Shown piece by piece: positions 7,728 through 17,900 of a stretch of DNA of 64,000 nucleotides. The position numbers and the translations under genes were made by a program. The notes beneath the pieces were generated by a model. The model was not told where the DNA came from. It saw nothing but the letters and a program-made list of their open reading frames with translations, and did no database searches. Source of the DNA: Leptospira sp. (GTDB lineage Bacteria > Spirochaetota > Leptospiria > Leptospirales > Leptospiraceae); NCBI GenBank assembly GCA_027531445.1, contig JAPZRK010000039.1, positions 1-64,000 of the forward strand. The letters run 5' to 3'. Position 1 is the stretch's first letter. Every line of letters begins with the position of its first letter.

Positions 7728-9065
7728 CTATCCTCTAGGTCGTAAATTCCATGTAAACGCAAGTAAGATGATCGCAATCAATGTTGAAACAACAATGGCC
7801 ATTAACGCGACATCCCAAGAATAGTGATCAACAAGATAACCCATTCCTTTGCCTTGTGCTGTCCTCCCTAAAGAACCAAAGAGACCTATAAATCCTGCCG
7901 CAGTGCCGACTGCCTTTTTGGAAGTAAAGTCGAGCCCCGCTACACCGAGTAACATAACGGGAGGATAAATAAACAGGCCAATCACACCGAATAACACAAA
8001 ATCAATCCAGATTTGACCGGGAGGGTTGAAGATAATTCCTAAAAATGCAAAGAAGATGGGAATGATGCACAACAAACTTACCATACCTCGTCTGCCACCG
8101 GACTTATCAGAAATCCAACCCATCAAGAGTGTCGATCCGATCCCACCAAACTCCAACACAAGCGTCGAATATCCGCCCGATGTGAGATTTGCCCCTTTCA
8201 TTTCTTTCAAGTAAGTGGGGCCCCAATCAATTAAACTATAACGAATGATATAAACAAAAAAGTTAATGATCGCAAACAACCAAATGTATTTGTTCAATAG
8301 AACGTTTGCAACTATCAATTGGCGCATGCTTAGTTCCGTCTCGTGATGAGCAGTGTGTTGTCGATCTACAGAATCTTCCTTCGGATAGTCTTTTTTGTAT
8401 TCCTCAATGGGAGGTAGACCTACAGATTGTGGCGTATCAGCTAACCGAAAATATAGATAGACTGAACCTATAAGTGCTATGGCTCCTGGAACAAAAAATG
8501 CATATTCCCAACCTAAATTTGCCGCGGACTGAGAGGCGATGACACCAACCAATCCACCGCCAATGTTGTGTGCAATGTTCCAAAAAGCAAATGTTCGTCC
8601 TCTTTCGCTGACAGAATACCAATGTCCCAATGAACGTCCGCAAGGTGGCCATCCCATGCCTTGTACCAGACCATTTAATCCCCATAATGTGAGATGAACC
8701 CAATAAGTATTGGCAAATCCAAAAGCAAAATTTAAAATTGCTGTCAAAAGTAGACCGACGGCCATAAATTTACGTGGATCTGAGCGATCAGAGAGTGCCC
8801 CCATCAAAAATTTGCCAATGCCATAGGTGATCGCTGTGACCGCCAACATGTCACCTAAATCTTGCCTTGTATATTGAAGCGCTTCTCCGATTTCTTTGGA
8901 TACTGGTGAGAAGTTGTTACGCACCAAATAGAACGTGGTATAGCCGAGAAATGTCGATTCTAAAATGCGAAATCGATATTTCGGATAATCTGTCTCAATT
9001 GCTTCGGGAGATTTTCTCGGTATCGGTTTCGCCGGTTGAAACCAGTTCAGGAACTTTTGCAACAT
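7728..9065 (-). CDS. MFS transporter of the organophosphate:phosphate antiporter family (GlpT/UhpT-like)
   Basis: 445 aa with about 12 membrane helices. The motifs are those of the OPA family: GYTTFYLVRNNFSPVSKEI in helix 1, YGIGKFLMGALSDRSDPRKF in the helix 2-3 loop (MFS signature) and GLVQGMGWPPCGRSLGHWYS with FAFWNIAHNIGGGLVG in helices 4-5. GlpT/UhpT use these Arg residues to bind phosphate esters. The product probably swaps a phosphorylated C3 or sugar compound for Pi across the inner membrane. No glp or uhp regulator is adjacent, so the substrate is uncertain; glycerol 3-phosphate is the first guess. Confidence 0.88.
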   Translation of the reverse strand: MLQKFLNWFQPAKPIPRKSPEAIETDYPKYRFRILESTFLGYTTFYLVRNNFSPVSKEIGEALQYTRQDLGDMLAVTAITYGIGKFLMGALSDRSDPRKFMAVGLLLTAILNFAFGFANTYWVHLTLWGLNGLVQGMGWPPCGRSLGHWYSVSERGRTFAFWNIAHNIGGGLVGVIASQSAANLGWEYAFFVPGAIALIGSVYLYFRLADTPQSVGLPPIEEYKKDYPKEDSVDRQHTAHHETELSMRQLIVANVLLNKYIWLFAIINFFVYIIRYSLIDWGPTYLKEMKGANLTSGGYSTLVLEFGGIGSTLLMGWISDKSGGRRGMVSLLCIIPIFFAFLGIIFNPPGQIWIDFVLFGVIGLFIYPPVMLLGVAGLDFTSKKAVGTAAGFIGLFGSLGRTAQGKGMGYLVDHYSWDVALMAIVVSTLIAIILLAFTWNLRPRG

Positions 9066-9178
9066 AGTCCTGGAATCATTATTTGAAGTTTGGAATCGTC
9101 AAGCGCAATCTATCCAATGGGATTTTAGCCGTGCAATATCGTTGACATTCTGATGAATGAGAGGAGAAAGAAAGCAAG

Positions 9179-9997
9179 ATGAACTTTGATGAGATTCGCC
9201 CATTTCTAATTGTATTCCTTGTCGGTACCACGGTTGTCACGCTCCGCTATATATTATTCGCAGGAGTTGCTTATTACGCTTTTTGGAAGAAATGGAAAGA
9301 TAAATTCGCCCACAGGATTATCCAAGGAAAGCTCGCTGACATTTCTAAAATCAAGCACGAGATTTTTTATTCTCTGACTACCATGGTCATCTTTGGTCTC
9401 GTCGGTGTTGGAATCTATACCGCCAAAATAAATGGCTACACTCATATTTACAAAGATATATCGGAAAGAGGATGGGCCTACTTTGCGTTCAGTGTGATCG
9501 CCATGATTGTTATCCACGATGCCTATTTTTATCTCACTCATAGGATGATGCACCACAAACTTCTGTTCAAACATATGCATCTCGTTCACCACAAATCCTC
9601 AAACCCTTCGCCATGGGCTGCATTTTCATTCCATCCTTATGAAGCGGTCGTGGAAGCTGGGATCGTTCCATTGATAGTGATGATCATGCCAGTTCATGGA
9701 TTGGCGATATTTTCTTTCTTACTTTATATGACTTTCTTAAATGTTTTAGGTCATCTGGCATTTGAAACGTTTCCTAAGGGATTTGTAGGAAACCGACTCA
9801 CAAATTGGCATAACACGACCACACATCACAATATGCATCATAAATACTTCAATTGCAATTATGGTTTATATTTCAATTGGTGGGACAAAATCTTCAAAAC
9901 GAATCATGCCGAATACCAGACGCAATTTGATATCATAACAAAAAAGCCATTGTTTTTGAAATCAATTCAAACAAATTCTCAAGTGAAGATTACATAA
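9179..9997 (+). CDS. Sterol desaturase/fatty acid hydroxylase superfamily protein
   Basis: 272 aa integral membrane di-iron enzyme. Three to four membrane helices surround the His clusters: HDAYFYLTHRMMHH (about 120-133), HMHLVHHKSSNPSPW (about 140-154), and WHNTTTHHNMHHKYFNCNYG (near 213-232). These match the HxxxH, HxxHH and HxxHH iron-ligand sets of the family (ERG3/ERG25/CrtZ/alkylglycerol monooxygenase). The likely reaction is O2-dependent hydroxylation or desaturation of a lipid; the electron donor is not adjacent. The gene stands alone between a divergent MFS gene and a convergent acetoacetyl-CoA synthetase. Confidence 0.88.
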   Translation: MNFDEIRPFLIVFLVGTTVVTLRYILFAGVAYYAFWKKWKDKFAHRIIQGKLADISKIKHEIFYSLTTMVIFGLVGVGIYTAKINGYTHIYKDISERGWAYFAFSVIAMIVIHDAYFYLTHRMMHHKLLFKHMHLVHHKSSNPSPWAAFSFHPYEAVVEAGIVPLIVMIMPVHGLAIFSFLLYMTFLNVLGHLAFETFPKGFVGNRLTNWHNTTTHHNMHHKYFNCNYGLYFNWWDKIFKTNHAEYQTQFDIITKKPLFLKSIQTNSQVKIT

Positions 9998-10026
9998 CCA
10001 AAGAGCATTTGATCAAAGTTTCCTGA

Positions 10027-11982
10027 TCACTTCAGTTCGGGAAACATTCCAAACACGTCCAAGGAATTTGGATTTGAAAGTGTTGCTTTGTTTTTAACAA
10101 TTTCGCCTTCTACTGTCTGTCGGACGGCGATCTCTACTTTCTTTCCATTCACCGTGTAAGGGATTTCTGGCACTTCCAAAATAAAACTTGGAACGTGGCG
10201 AGGAGAAGTCTGTTCTCTGATTTTTGATTGGATCCGATATCGCAAATCGTCGGTTAACGAGTGTCCTTCTTTTATTTTGACGAAAAGAACAATTCGTACA
10301 TCTTCTTGCCAATTTTGTCCGATGATGACAGAATCAGAAATTTCCGGTATCGTCTCTATCACAGCATAGATATCGGCTGTTCCAATGCGAACCCCACCAG
10401 GATTCAATGTTGCATCGGATCTCCCGTAAATGATCATACCTTCGTGTTCTGTGATCATTGCAAAGTCACCATGACACCAAGTATTTTCAAATCGGTCAAA
10501 GTAAGCTGATTTGTATTTTTTTTGATCTGGATCATTTAAAAAATACAATGGCATACTGGGAAACGGCTGTAAACAAACCAGTTCACCTTTTTCTTGTCTG
10601 ACTGATTGACCATTTTCATCAAATACTTGGACATCCATGCCAAGCCCCAAACATTGTATCTCCCCAGAATAAACCGGTAAATTCGGATTCCCGAGCGCAA
10701 AACAACCGTTTAAATCTGTCCCGCCAGATATTGATGAAAGTTGGACATCTTCCTTGATACATTCATATACATAACGAAACCCAGAATCAAAAAGTGGGCT
10801 TCCCGTCGAGAGGATTGTTTTTAAAGAGCTGAATGAAAAAAAATCTTTCGGTTTTGCTCCTTCGGATTCAAGAACAGAAAGATACTTGGCACTCGTTCCG
10901 AAGATATTAATCTCTTCGTCTACAATCCATTGCCATAATCTTTGCCAATTTGGGTAAAATGGATTTCCATCAAACAAATACAATGTGGCCCCTATTGCAA
11001 GTGCTGATTGTGACCAATTCCACATCATCCAACCGCAGGTGGTGTAGTAAAATATCTTGTCCCCTTCGCACAAATTGCAATGGAGTGAAAGTTCCTTTGT
11101 ATGATTGAGTAATACACCTGGTCCTTGCACAATACATTTTGGCAATCCAGTTGTTCCTGAAGAAAACATGACATATACAGGATCTGAAAACGAAATTGGA
11201 GTGAATGTTAGGTCATCAGCTGTTTTTCTTTCCAGATCTCTAAAACGTTTTAAAAAAGGAATATCCTTTACAACAAAATCTTCACCTAAGAAAGAATCTA
11301 CGATCGTTGCAGAATATTTTTTGTTTTTTTGGGAAAGGGATAAAGAAATTTCACTCACCTTATCCAAGATCGAAATCTTTTTCCCTTTAAAAAGATAACA
11401 ATCCACAGAAAGAAACACTTTGGGTTGGATTTGTTCAAAGCGATCCAAAACGGCTTTGGTTCCAAAATCTGGTGACGCACTCGACCAAACGGCACCCAGA
11501 GAAGTTGTAGCCAACATACCTATCGTCGCGATGGGTGCATTGGGTACGAGTCCACAAACACAATCTCCTTTTTGAATACCGACTGATTTTAAATAGGTGG
11601 CTAGGCTTGCTACAGATGCTCTAAGTTCCTGATAGCTAATGCGAGTTTGATTGCCATCTTCCCTCAAAAATTGAATCGCAGTTGCAAAATCAGAACCCTT
11701 TGCAAGCAAGTTCTCGGCAAAATTTAGGCTTCCACCCACAAACCATTCTGACTCCCAAAAGTTTTTAGAAACATGAAGTGTTTGAGTAGGCTGGTTCAAA
11801 AACTTAAATCCAGAATACCTTGCCCAAGTTGACCAAAACAAATCCAGATGTTCCACAGACCATCGATGCAATTGAGAATAGTTTGCAAATTGAGCACCGG
11901 TTTGACTTTCCAAAAATGTTTTAAAATGTGTTAAGTTTGTCTTTGGATCAAGTGGCTGCCATAGAAGTGTGGAATTGAGCAT
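10027..11982 (-). CDS. Acetoacetyl-CoA synthetase
   Basis: 651 aa from ATG 11982; an in-frame TTG at 12009 would add nine residues without a ribosome site, while the family normally begins close to the LLWQP motif seen here (residues 6-10). ANL adenylating enzyme: MFSSGTTGLPKCIVQGPG is the phosphate-binding loop, WCHGDFA and YGRSDATLNPGGVRIG the A5-A8 motifs, and PYTVNGKKVEIAV the C-terminal catalytic Lys motif. The N-terminal signature (LDLFWSTWARYSGF, SLNFAENLL) is that of acetoacetyl-CoA synthetase rather than acetyl-CoA synthetase. It would activate acetoacetate with ATP and CoA in the cytosol and feed the fatty-acid-based metabolism suggested by the neighbours. Confidence 0.9.
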   Translation of the reverse strand: MLNSTLLWQPLDPKTNLTHFKTFLESQTGAQFANYSQLHRWSVEHLDLFWSTWARYSGFKFLNQPTQTLHVSKNFWESEWFVGGSLNFAENLLAKGSDFATAIQFLREDGNQTRISYQELRASVASLATYLKSVGIQKGDCVCGLVPNAPIATIGMLATTSLGAVWSSASPDFGTKAVLDRFEQIQPKVFLSVDCYLFKGKKISILDKVSEISLSLSQKNKKYSATIVDSFLGEDFVVKDIPFLKRFRDLERKTADDLTFTPISFSDPVYVMFSSGTTGLPKCIVQGPGVLLNHTKELSLHCNLCEGDKIFYYTTCGWMMWNWSQSALAIGATLYLFDGNPFYPNWQRLWQWIVDEEINIFGTSAKYLSVLESEGAKPKDFFSFSSLKTILSTGSPLFDSGFRYVYECIKEDVQLSSISGGTDLNGCFALGNPNLPVYSGEIQCLGLGMDVQVFDENGQSVRQEKGELVCLQPFPSMPLYFLNDPDQKKYKSAYFDRFENTWCHGDFAMITEHEGMIIYGRSDATLNPGGVRIGTADIYAVIETIPEISDSVIIGQNWQEDVRIVLFVKIKEGHSLTDDLRYRIQSKIREQTSPRHVPSFILEVPEIPYTVNGKKVEIAVRQTVEGEIVKNKATLSNPNSLDVFGMFPELK

Positions 11983-12062
11983 AAATTCAAAATCATACCA
12001 ATCTTTCAATTAAGCAAATAAAAAAGACCTTGCATTAGATTACTTAATGTCTTAAGTTAAAG

Positions 12063-12449
12063 ATGATGGGCATTTCATTTAAATGGAAAGTGTTTTCGAA
12101 ATTTGTATTCATCACCATTTTTTGTTTTAACTTTGCTCTTCAAAAGATTTTAGACAATGAAGCAAATTGTGGCATACTGGGAGCTCCAGAGTCCACTTGC
12201 CCTTATGCCTTTCTAGATCATGTGAGTGGAACTTCAGTTGATCATTCCTTGGAAGAACATGGTGAACATGAAGACCACGTTTGCCTCTCCTGCCCTTGCA
12301 ATTTGCAATTATCTGTCTCTTGGAATTTGAACCTCTACCATATCACTGTTAATCTAAATTATCTTTACATACAAGTATTTACTCCTGTACTCAAAACCAA
12401 AACTACGGCAAAAGCTTTTTTTAGACCTCCCCGACTCATATTCTCCTAA
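12063..12449 (+). CDS. Small Cys/His-rich protein heading the metal-efflux operon
   Basis: 128 aa. A basic N-terminus and one hydrophobic helix (about 9-25) suggest export or membrane anchoring. After it come a Cys pair (ANCGILGAPESTCPY), an acidic His-rich run (DHVSGTSVDHSLEEHGEHEDH) and CLSCPCN, i.e. five Cys and six His within about 60 residues, a plausible metal site. It lies 37 nt before the outer-membrane factor gene, so I infer a periplasmic metal sensor or chaperone for the efflux pump. It is similar in layout to small proteins preceding czc/cus operons, but I do not recognise a named family. The start could also be ATG 12066; no strong ribosome site is visible. The upstream CATTA-N7-TAATG dyad (12033-12049) may be regulatory. 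Confidence 0.65.
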   Translation: MMGISFKWKVFSKFVFITIFCFNFALQKILDNEANCGILGAPESTCPYAFLDHVSGTSVDHSLEEHGEHEDHVCLSCPCNLQLSVSWNLNLYHITVNLNYLYIQVFTPVLKTKTTAKAFFRPPRLIFS

Positions 12450-12486
12450 TTTTGTATCACGTCAGCGCGACGAACAATGGAGATTT

Positions 12487-13794
12487 ATGTATAAGTATAT
12501 TTTACTATTATTATTTACGTTTTTTCAAACTGAAATTTATTCCGAAGAAAGGGAAGTTCAGTCATGTAAACCACCTTGGGATGTTTATACATTGACTGAA
12601 TGTGCAATCAATATGCACCCTTCTTACAAACTTGAGCTATACCGAACAAAAGAGATGCAGGGTAGGAAAAAAATTGCAGAATACTTTTTTCCATCAAATC
12701 CTATCGTTGGCGGTTCACTAGCCTCTAGGCGGGGAAGTGTTGATTCAACAAATTTATCTGGAGGTGGTTCCTTCAATCAAGCTACGAACTTTCAATTGCT
12801 TGTATCACAAGAAATCTTTGTAGGTGGTAAAAGAGAAAAAGCAATGCAAATTGCTGATGAGGAATTCAGGAGCCAAATCTTTCGGTTAGAGACGATTCGG
12901 CGTTCCATTTATTTTTCTTCACTGTCTAACTTAGTTCGTTTTCAAAATGCAAAAAAAGAAGAGTTACTTTCTCAGGAATTGTATCAACTATCACAAAAAT
13001 TAACTACCATTGCTAGAGCGCGAGTCAAAGAAGGCATTTCACCGGGCATTGATGAAAGTCTTTCTGAATCCGAAGAGCTGAGAATGGCGAAAGTTTGGAA
13101 GAATTCCATAAGGAAGGCCGAACAGACCAAAGGTGAATTGAATCTACTCCTCTCACAATCCCAAAATATGGAAATGGATTGGAATCCGACATTCAATCTT
13201 TATTTAGAGCTTTCGGATGATAAAGACAGTCTCCTTTCACTTGCTTTAGAAAATCGACCTGAAATTAAATTAACAGAGAAAGACATTAAACTTGCTTTGC
13301 TTCGATACGAAGAAGTTAGACTTCAGAAAGTATCAAACATCAGCGTTGGAGCTTTTGTCCAAAACGACGGATTCAACGAACGCGTAATTGGTGGTCAAAT
13401 TTCTTTACCTCTCGTTGTTTGGCGAGATTTCGAAGGCGAAAGCCTTATCGCTCGATCAAAAAGTGAACAATCTTTTGAAACACGAGACCTAGTCAGTCGA
13501 ACTGTCAAACAAGAAGTGATTCAGGCGCTTTCCAACTATCTAACCCTCAAGGAAGAATTAGCGTTTTATGATCAAAGACTTTTAGATCGCACATCAAACG
13601 ATATTTCTAACCTAACGGAAGCATTACGTATGGGTAAAATTCGTGTGATTGATGCCATTAATAACCAAAGAATTTTGGTCCAAACTAAATTAAATTACCT
13701 TCAAACAAAATCAGATTTTGAGCTCGCTCAAATCGAACTGATAAGAGCACTCGGCCTTCCAGAAGGAAAGCTTGTTATACGAGATAAACTATGA
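12487..13794 (+). CDS. Outer-membrane efflux protein, TolC/CzcC family
   Basis: 435 aa with an N-terminal signal peptide (about 1-20, YILLLLFTFFQTEIYS). The two long amphipathic helical hairpins typical of outer-membrane efflux proteins are visible (about 60-210 and 260-425), with ALENRPEIKLTEKDIKLALLRYEEVRLQ opening the second half and ALRMGKIRVIDAINNQRILVQTKLNYLQ near the end. It forms the outer-membrane channel of the tripartite pump encoded with the next two genes. The stop overlaps the adaptor start by 4 nt (ATGA), indicating translational coupling. Confidence 0.88.
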   Translation: MYKYILLLLFTFFQTEIYSEEREVQSCKPPWDVYTLTECAINMHPSYKLELYRTKEMQGRKKIAEYFFPSNPIVGGSLASRRGSVDSTNLSGGGSFNQATNFQLLVSQEIFVGGKREKAMQIADEEFRSQIFRLETIRRSIYFSSLSNLVRFQNAKKEELLSQELYQLSQKLTTIARARVKEGISPGIDESLSESEELRMAKVWKNSIRKAEQTKGELNLLLSQSQNMEMDWNPTFNLYLELSDDKDSLLSLALENRPEIKLTEKDIKLALLRYEEVRLQKVSNISVGAFVQNDGFNERVIGGQISLPLVVWRDFEGESLIARSKSEQSFETRDLVSRTVKQEVIQALSNYLTLKEELAFYDQRLLDRTSNDISNLTEALRMGKIRVIDAINNQRILVQTKLNYLQTKSDFELAQIELIRALGLPEGKLVIRDKL

Positions 13795-14942
13795 AAACTA
13801 AAATCCTTTTATTCCTTTCAATTATTGCATTATGCACTGTATTTATATGGAACTACAAATCCATCTTTCAAGGAGGAGCAAAAGAAAAAACGAAAGACTC
13901 TTCCGTTCCGAATCCAAATTTACTGATTATACCCGAAGAGCGCCTCCAAAATCTGACCATCAAAACAATAGAAGTGGAGCTTTCGCATTTTAGTAAAAAA
14001 ATTGAACTACTAGGCGAAACAGAAGCCGTACCTGATTCAATTATTGATGTTCCCGCTAGAGTTTCTGGTAGAGTGACTTCGGTTAAATTTGTAGAAGGAG
14101 ACAAGATCAAAAAAGGGCAATTACTTGCCGTGATCGATTCCCCAGAACTCGCTCGTTTAAGATCTGCTTATCAAATGGCTAAAACTAAAAATTTTGCCGC
14201 TGAACAAAATTACGAGAGAATCAAATCTCTTGTTCAAATGAATTTATCCGCAAAACAAGAATTGATTGATGCAGAATCTAACCTTAGGATTATTCGAGCT
14301 GAAAAATCATCAGCAGAAGAAAATCTAAGAGTGAATGGCCTAAACATCAATGATGAAGTTTCCGGAATCTACCATGTCATCGCTCCCCGGTCCGGACTTG
14401 CTATCTCTCGAAATGCGATACTAGGATCGCAAGTCTTAGGAAATCAAAATTTAACAACAATTGCCGAGTTATCCCATTTATGGTTTATGGCAAAAATTTT
14501 CGAAAACGATTTACAAAACTTATCCGAGGGAGACAAAGCTTACGTTGTCCTCAATTCTTATCCTGATATGAAGTTTGAAGGCAGTTTGAATCATATCGGC
14601 GAAAAAGTAGATCCCATTTCACGTACCATACATGCACGTATCGTTTTTAAAAACCAAGGAGGTAAAGGGAAAATTGGGCTCTTTGGCAAAGCTTACATCG
14701 AAATATCTCCAAAAGAAGGAATCAAAATTCCAAACAAAGCGATCCAAAAGATGAACGATAAAAACTTTGTTTTTATACAAAAATCAAAGAACGAATATGA
14801 ATGGCGAGAAATTGAAATAGGTTCTACTATCGATGATCACATAGAAGTTAAATCTGGAGTCTCGCTGAATGAATTTGTTGTGATTGATGGAAGCTTTGAA
14901 TTGAAAGCCATCCATTTTAAATCAACATACGGAGATGATTAA
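13791..14942 (+). CDS. RND efflux periplasmic adaptor (CzcB/CusB type)
   Basis: 383 aa. One N-terminal membrane helix or signal anchor (about 4-22), then the membrane-fusion pattern: a lipoyl half-motif DVPARVSGRVTSVKFVEGDKIKKGQLLAVIDSPEL (about 83-117), a helical hairpin (115-175), the second lipoyl half (IYHVIAPRSGLAI), a beta-barrel (LWFMAKIFENDLQNLSEGDKAYV) and a membrane-proximal C-terminal part. It links the RND pump to the TolC-like channel. No His-rich or Met-rich N-terminal metal-binding tail is present, unlike CzcB or CusB. Confidence 0.88.
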   Translation: MKTKILLFLSIIALCTVFIWNYKSIFQGGAKEKTKDSSVPNPNLLIIPEERLQNLTIKTIEVELSHFSKKIELLGETEAVPDSIIDVPARVSGRVTSVKFVEGDKIKKGQLLAVIDSPELARLRSAYQMAKTKNFAAEQNYERIKSLVQMNLSAKQELIDAESNLRIIRAEKSSAEENLRVNGLNINDEVSGIYHVIAPRSGLAISRNAILGSQVLGNQNLTTIAELSHLWFMAKIFENDLQNLSEGDKAYVVLNSYPDMKFEGSLNHIGEKVDPISRTIHARIVFKNQGGKGKIGLFGKAYIEISPKEGIKIPNKAIQKMNDKNFVFIQKSKNEYEWREIEIGSTIDDHIEVKSGVSLNEFVVIDGSFELKAIHFKSTYGDD

Positions 14943-14944
14943 TC

Positions 14945-17900
14945 ATGGAGTTCTTAACGTATGTTGTTCGTTGGTCCTTATTCAATCGACCGATTATAAT
15001 CATAGCGACATTTTTTTTGGTGCTATTTGGAATATACAGTGCAAGCAAGATCAAAATCGATGCTGTTCCTGACATCACAAACGTTCAGGTTCAAGTGACA
15101 ACTACTTCACCGTCTCTCTCTGCTCTAGAAATTGAAAAATACATCACATACCCAATCGAACGATCCTTGTCAGGCATACCAAAATTAGTCGAGGTTAGAT
15201 CTATATCTCGTTATGGTTTTTCTCTTGTTACCGCCGTTTTTGAAGATGGTGCAAGTTTGCTCGATTCAAGGCAATTAGTGAGTGAAAAACTGCAAGAAGC
15301 ACAAGCAAACATTCCAGCTGTTTTTGGTGTTCCTCAGATTGCGCCTATTACTACTGGGCTCGGAGAAGTGTTTCAATTCACACTTGAGAGTGAGTTACAT
15401 AACGAAATCGAACTCACTACTTATTTAAATTGGTTTATCAATCCACTTCTAAAGACTGTTCCAGGCATAGTCGATGTCAATACGTTTGGTGGAAAGACTA
15501 AACAGTTTCAAGTGATCATTGATAAACAAGCTATGGTTTCACTAGGCCTCAGTTTTTCTCAAATTTCAAATGCCATCAAAGAAAACAATGCCGCGATCGG
15601 TAGTGGTTACATTGAAAAAAACAAAGAACAACTAATCATAGGAAGTGACGGATTATTAAAAGAGAGCAAAGACTTTTTGCAAATTCAAGTTGGAAAAACC
15701 AAGGATGGCTTTCCTATTTTTCTGAAGTCTGTTGCCCGAATTGAAGAAGGATATAGATTGCGAAAAGGTGTCGCAACTGCAAACGGCAAGGGTGAAGTTG
15801 TAGGTGCCGTTACTCTTATGTTAATTGGTGAGAATTCTTTACAAGTAACCACTGCAGTTAAGGAAAAAATCAAATATCTAGAGACTACACTTCCTCCTGG
15901 TATGAAAATTATTCCATTCTATGATCGTTCGATTATGGTCAATCAGACTATTAAAACAGTCATATGGAATCTTTCAGAAGGAGCAATTTTAGTTATTATC
16001 ATTTTATTTATAATGATTGGAGACCTTCGATCGGGGCTTGTTATCTCAAGCATGATACCGCTTGCCTTACTATTTGCAATTTCACTCATGTTTCTTCGAG
16101 ATTTGCCAGCGAATTTGATGTCCATGGGTGCCATCGATTTCGGTCTGATTGTCGATGGAGCTGTAATTCTCATTGAAAACTCTCATAGACGTTTGCGAGA
16201 GAAGAGGATCTCGTTAGAAAGAGATATGACCAAGGATGAAATTCGCGAAACAATTTTGAGTGCAACGATCGAAGTAAGAAAGGCTACGATATTCGGTGAA
16301 ATCATTATTGGCATTGTATACATACCTATACTGGTCTTAGGTGGAACGGAAGGAAAAATGTTCATTCCAATGGCAGTAACAGTTCTTTTTGCACTAATGG
16401 GAGCATTCATACTTACGCTTACAATCATTCCTGTTCTAGCATCGTATCTATTAAAACCAAATGACAAGGAAGAAGGTGAAACATTCATCTTTCATAAAAT
16501 ATTAGAATGGTACAAATCAAAATTTAAATTTATAGTGAACCGAAGCAAGCAAGCGATCGTAGCCACACTTAGTCTATTTGCATTTTCACTTGTTTTGTTT
16601 TATTTCATTGGCGGCGAATTTTTGCCAACTCTAGATGAAGGGAATCTTTTATTAGAAATTATGCGCCTCCCCTCCTCATCTTTAAAAGAATCTATGGATA
16701 CTTCTACAAAAATTGAGCATGCGCTACGCGCAGAATTTCCGGAGGTGTTGGGTGTTGTCTCTCGTACTGGATCACCCGAACTAGCCATCGACCCTATGGG
16801 AATTGATAAATCGGATATCTATCTCCAACTACAAGATAGAAGTCGCTGGCGGATGGATAAAGAAGAATTGGAAAATCAAATTGCATCCTTATTAGAAAAG
16901 AAAGTGCCCGAGGTTTCGATTGGTATCTCGCAACCCATTGAAATGAGAAATAATGAAATCATGGCAGGCATTCGGTCTGACGTTGGTGTGAAGATTTTTG
17001 GAGAAGATTTAGATACACTCAAAAATTTAGCGGAACGTATCGCAAAAACCATTCACGACGAACAGGGTGTAGTCGATCTTAGAATTGAACACTTATCTGG
17101 GCTTTCGTATCTTCGGATCACACCCAATCGAGAACGATTGGGAAGGTATGGTGTGTCCGTAGATACAATCAACCAAATAGTTGAATCTATTTCATCTGGT
17201 AACTTCGTTGGAATATTGTACGAAGGTATGAAAAGATTCGATATCGTAATCAAATCAGATACAGACAATGATGTTGAATCGATCCGAAATTTACCTATAC
17301 AGGTAGCCGATCAAGTTTATGTTCCCTTGCACGAGCTTACAGAGATCAAGACGGAAGTCGGTCCAGTCCAAATCAATCATCAAAACCAAATGAGGTTAGC
17401 TCTTGTACAATTCAATATTCGCGGTAGCGATATGCTTACGACAGTAAATCGAGTCAGAAAAAAAATAGATTCAGAGATTATTTTTCCGACGGGCTATCGT
17501 TATTCCTTAGGAGGAGAGTATCAAAAATATGAATCCGCTTCCAATACACTTGTTACAATCGTACCCATCACCCTTCTCACGATTTTGATCATTCTTTATC
17601 TTGCGTTTGGTGAGTGGTCTCCAGCAATCATCATTTTTTTGAATGTGCCTCTTGCAATCTCAGGTGGAATCTTTGCTTTGTCGCTCCGGGGAATGCCTTT
17701 CAGCATTTCCGCTGGTGTTGGTTTTATTGCATTGTTTGGTGTTGCGGTATTAAATGGACTTGTTCTGGTTTCCTTTATTCGGGAATTGGAAGCTAAAGGT
17801 TACGATACATTAAAAGCTGTAACCGAAGCAACGACTATGAGGTTAAGACCCGTTCTGACGACAGCCCTTCTCGCTTCCATAGGTTTTATACCCATGGCGA

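Noticed and set aside
7505..7777. Minus-strand 90-codon frame overlapping the MFS gene end
   Set aside because: No ribosome site, overlaps a certain gene and shows no domain; kept only as a note in the intergenic entry.
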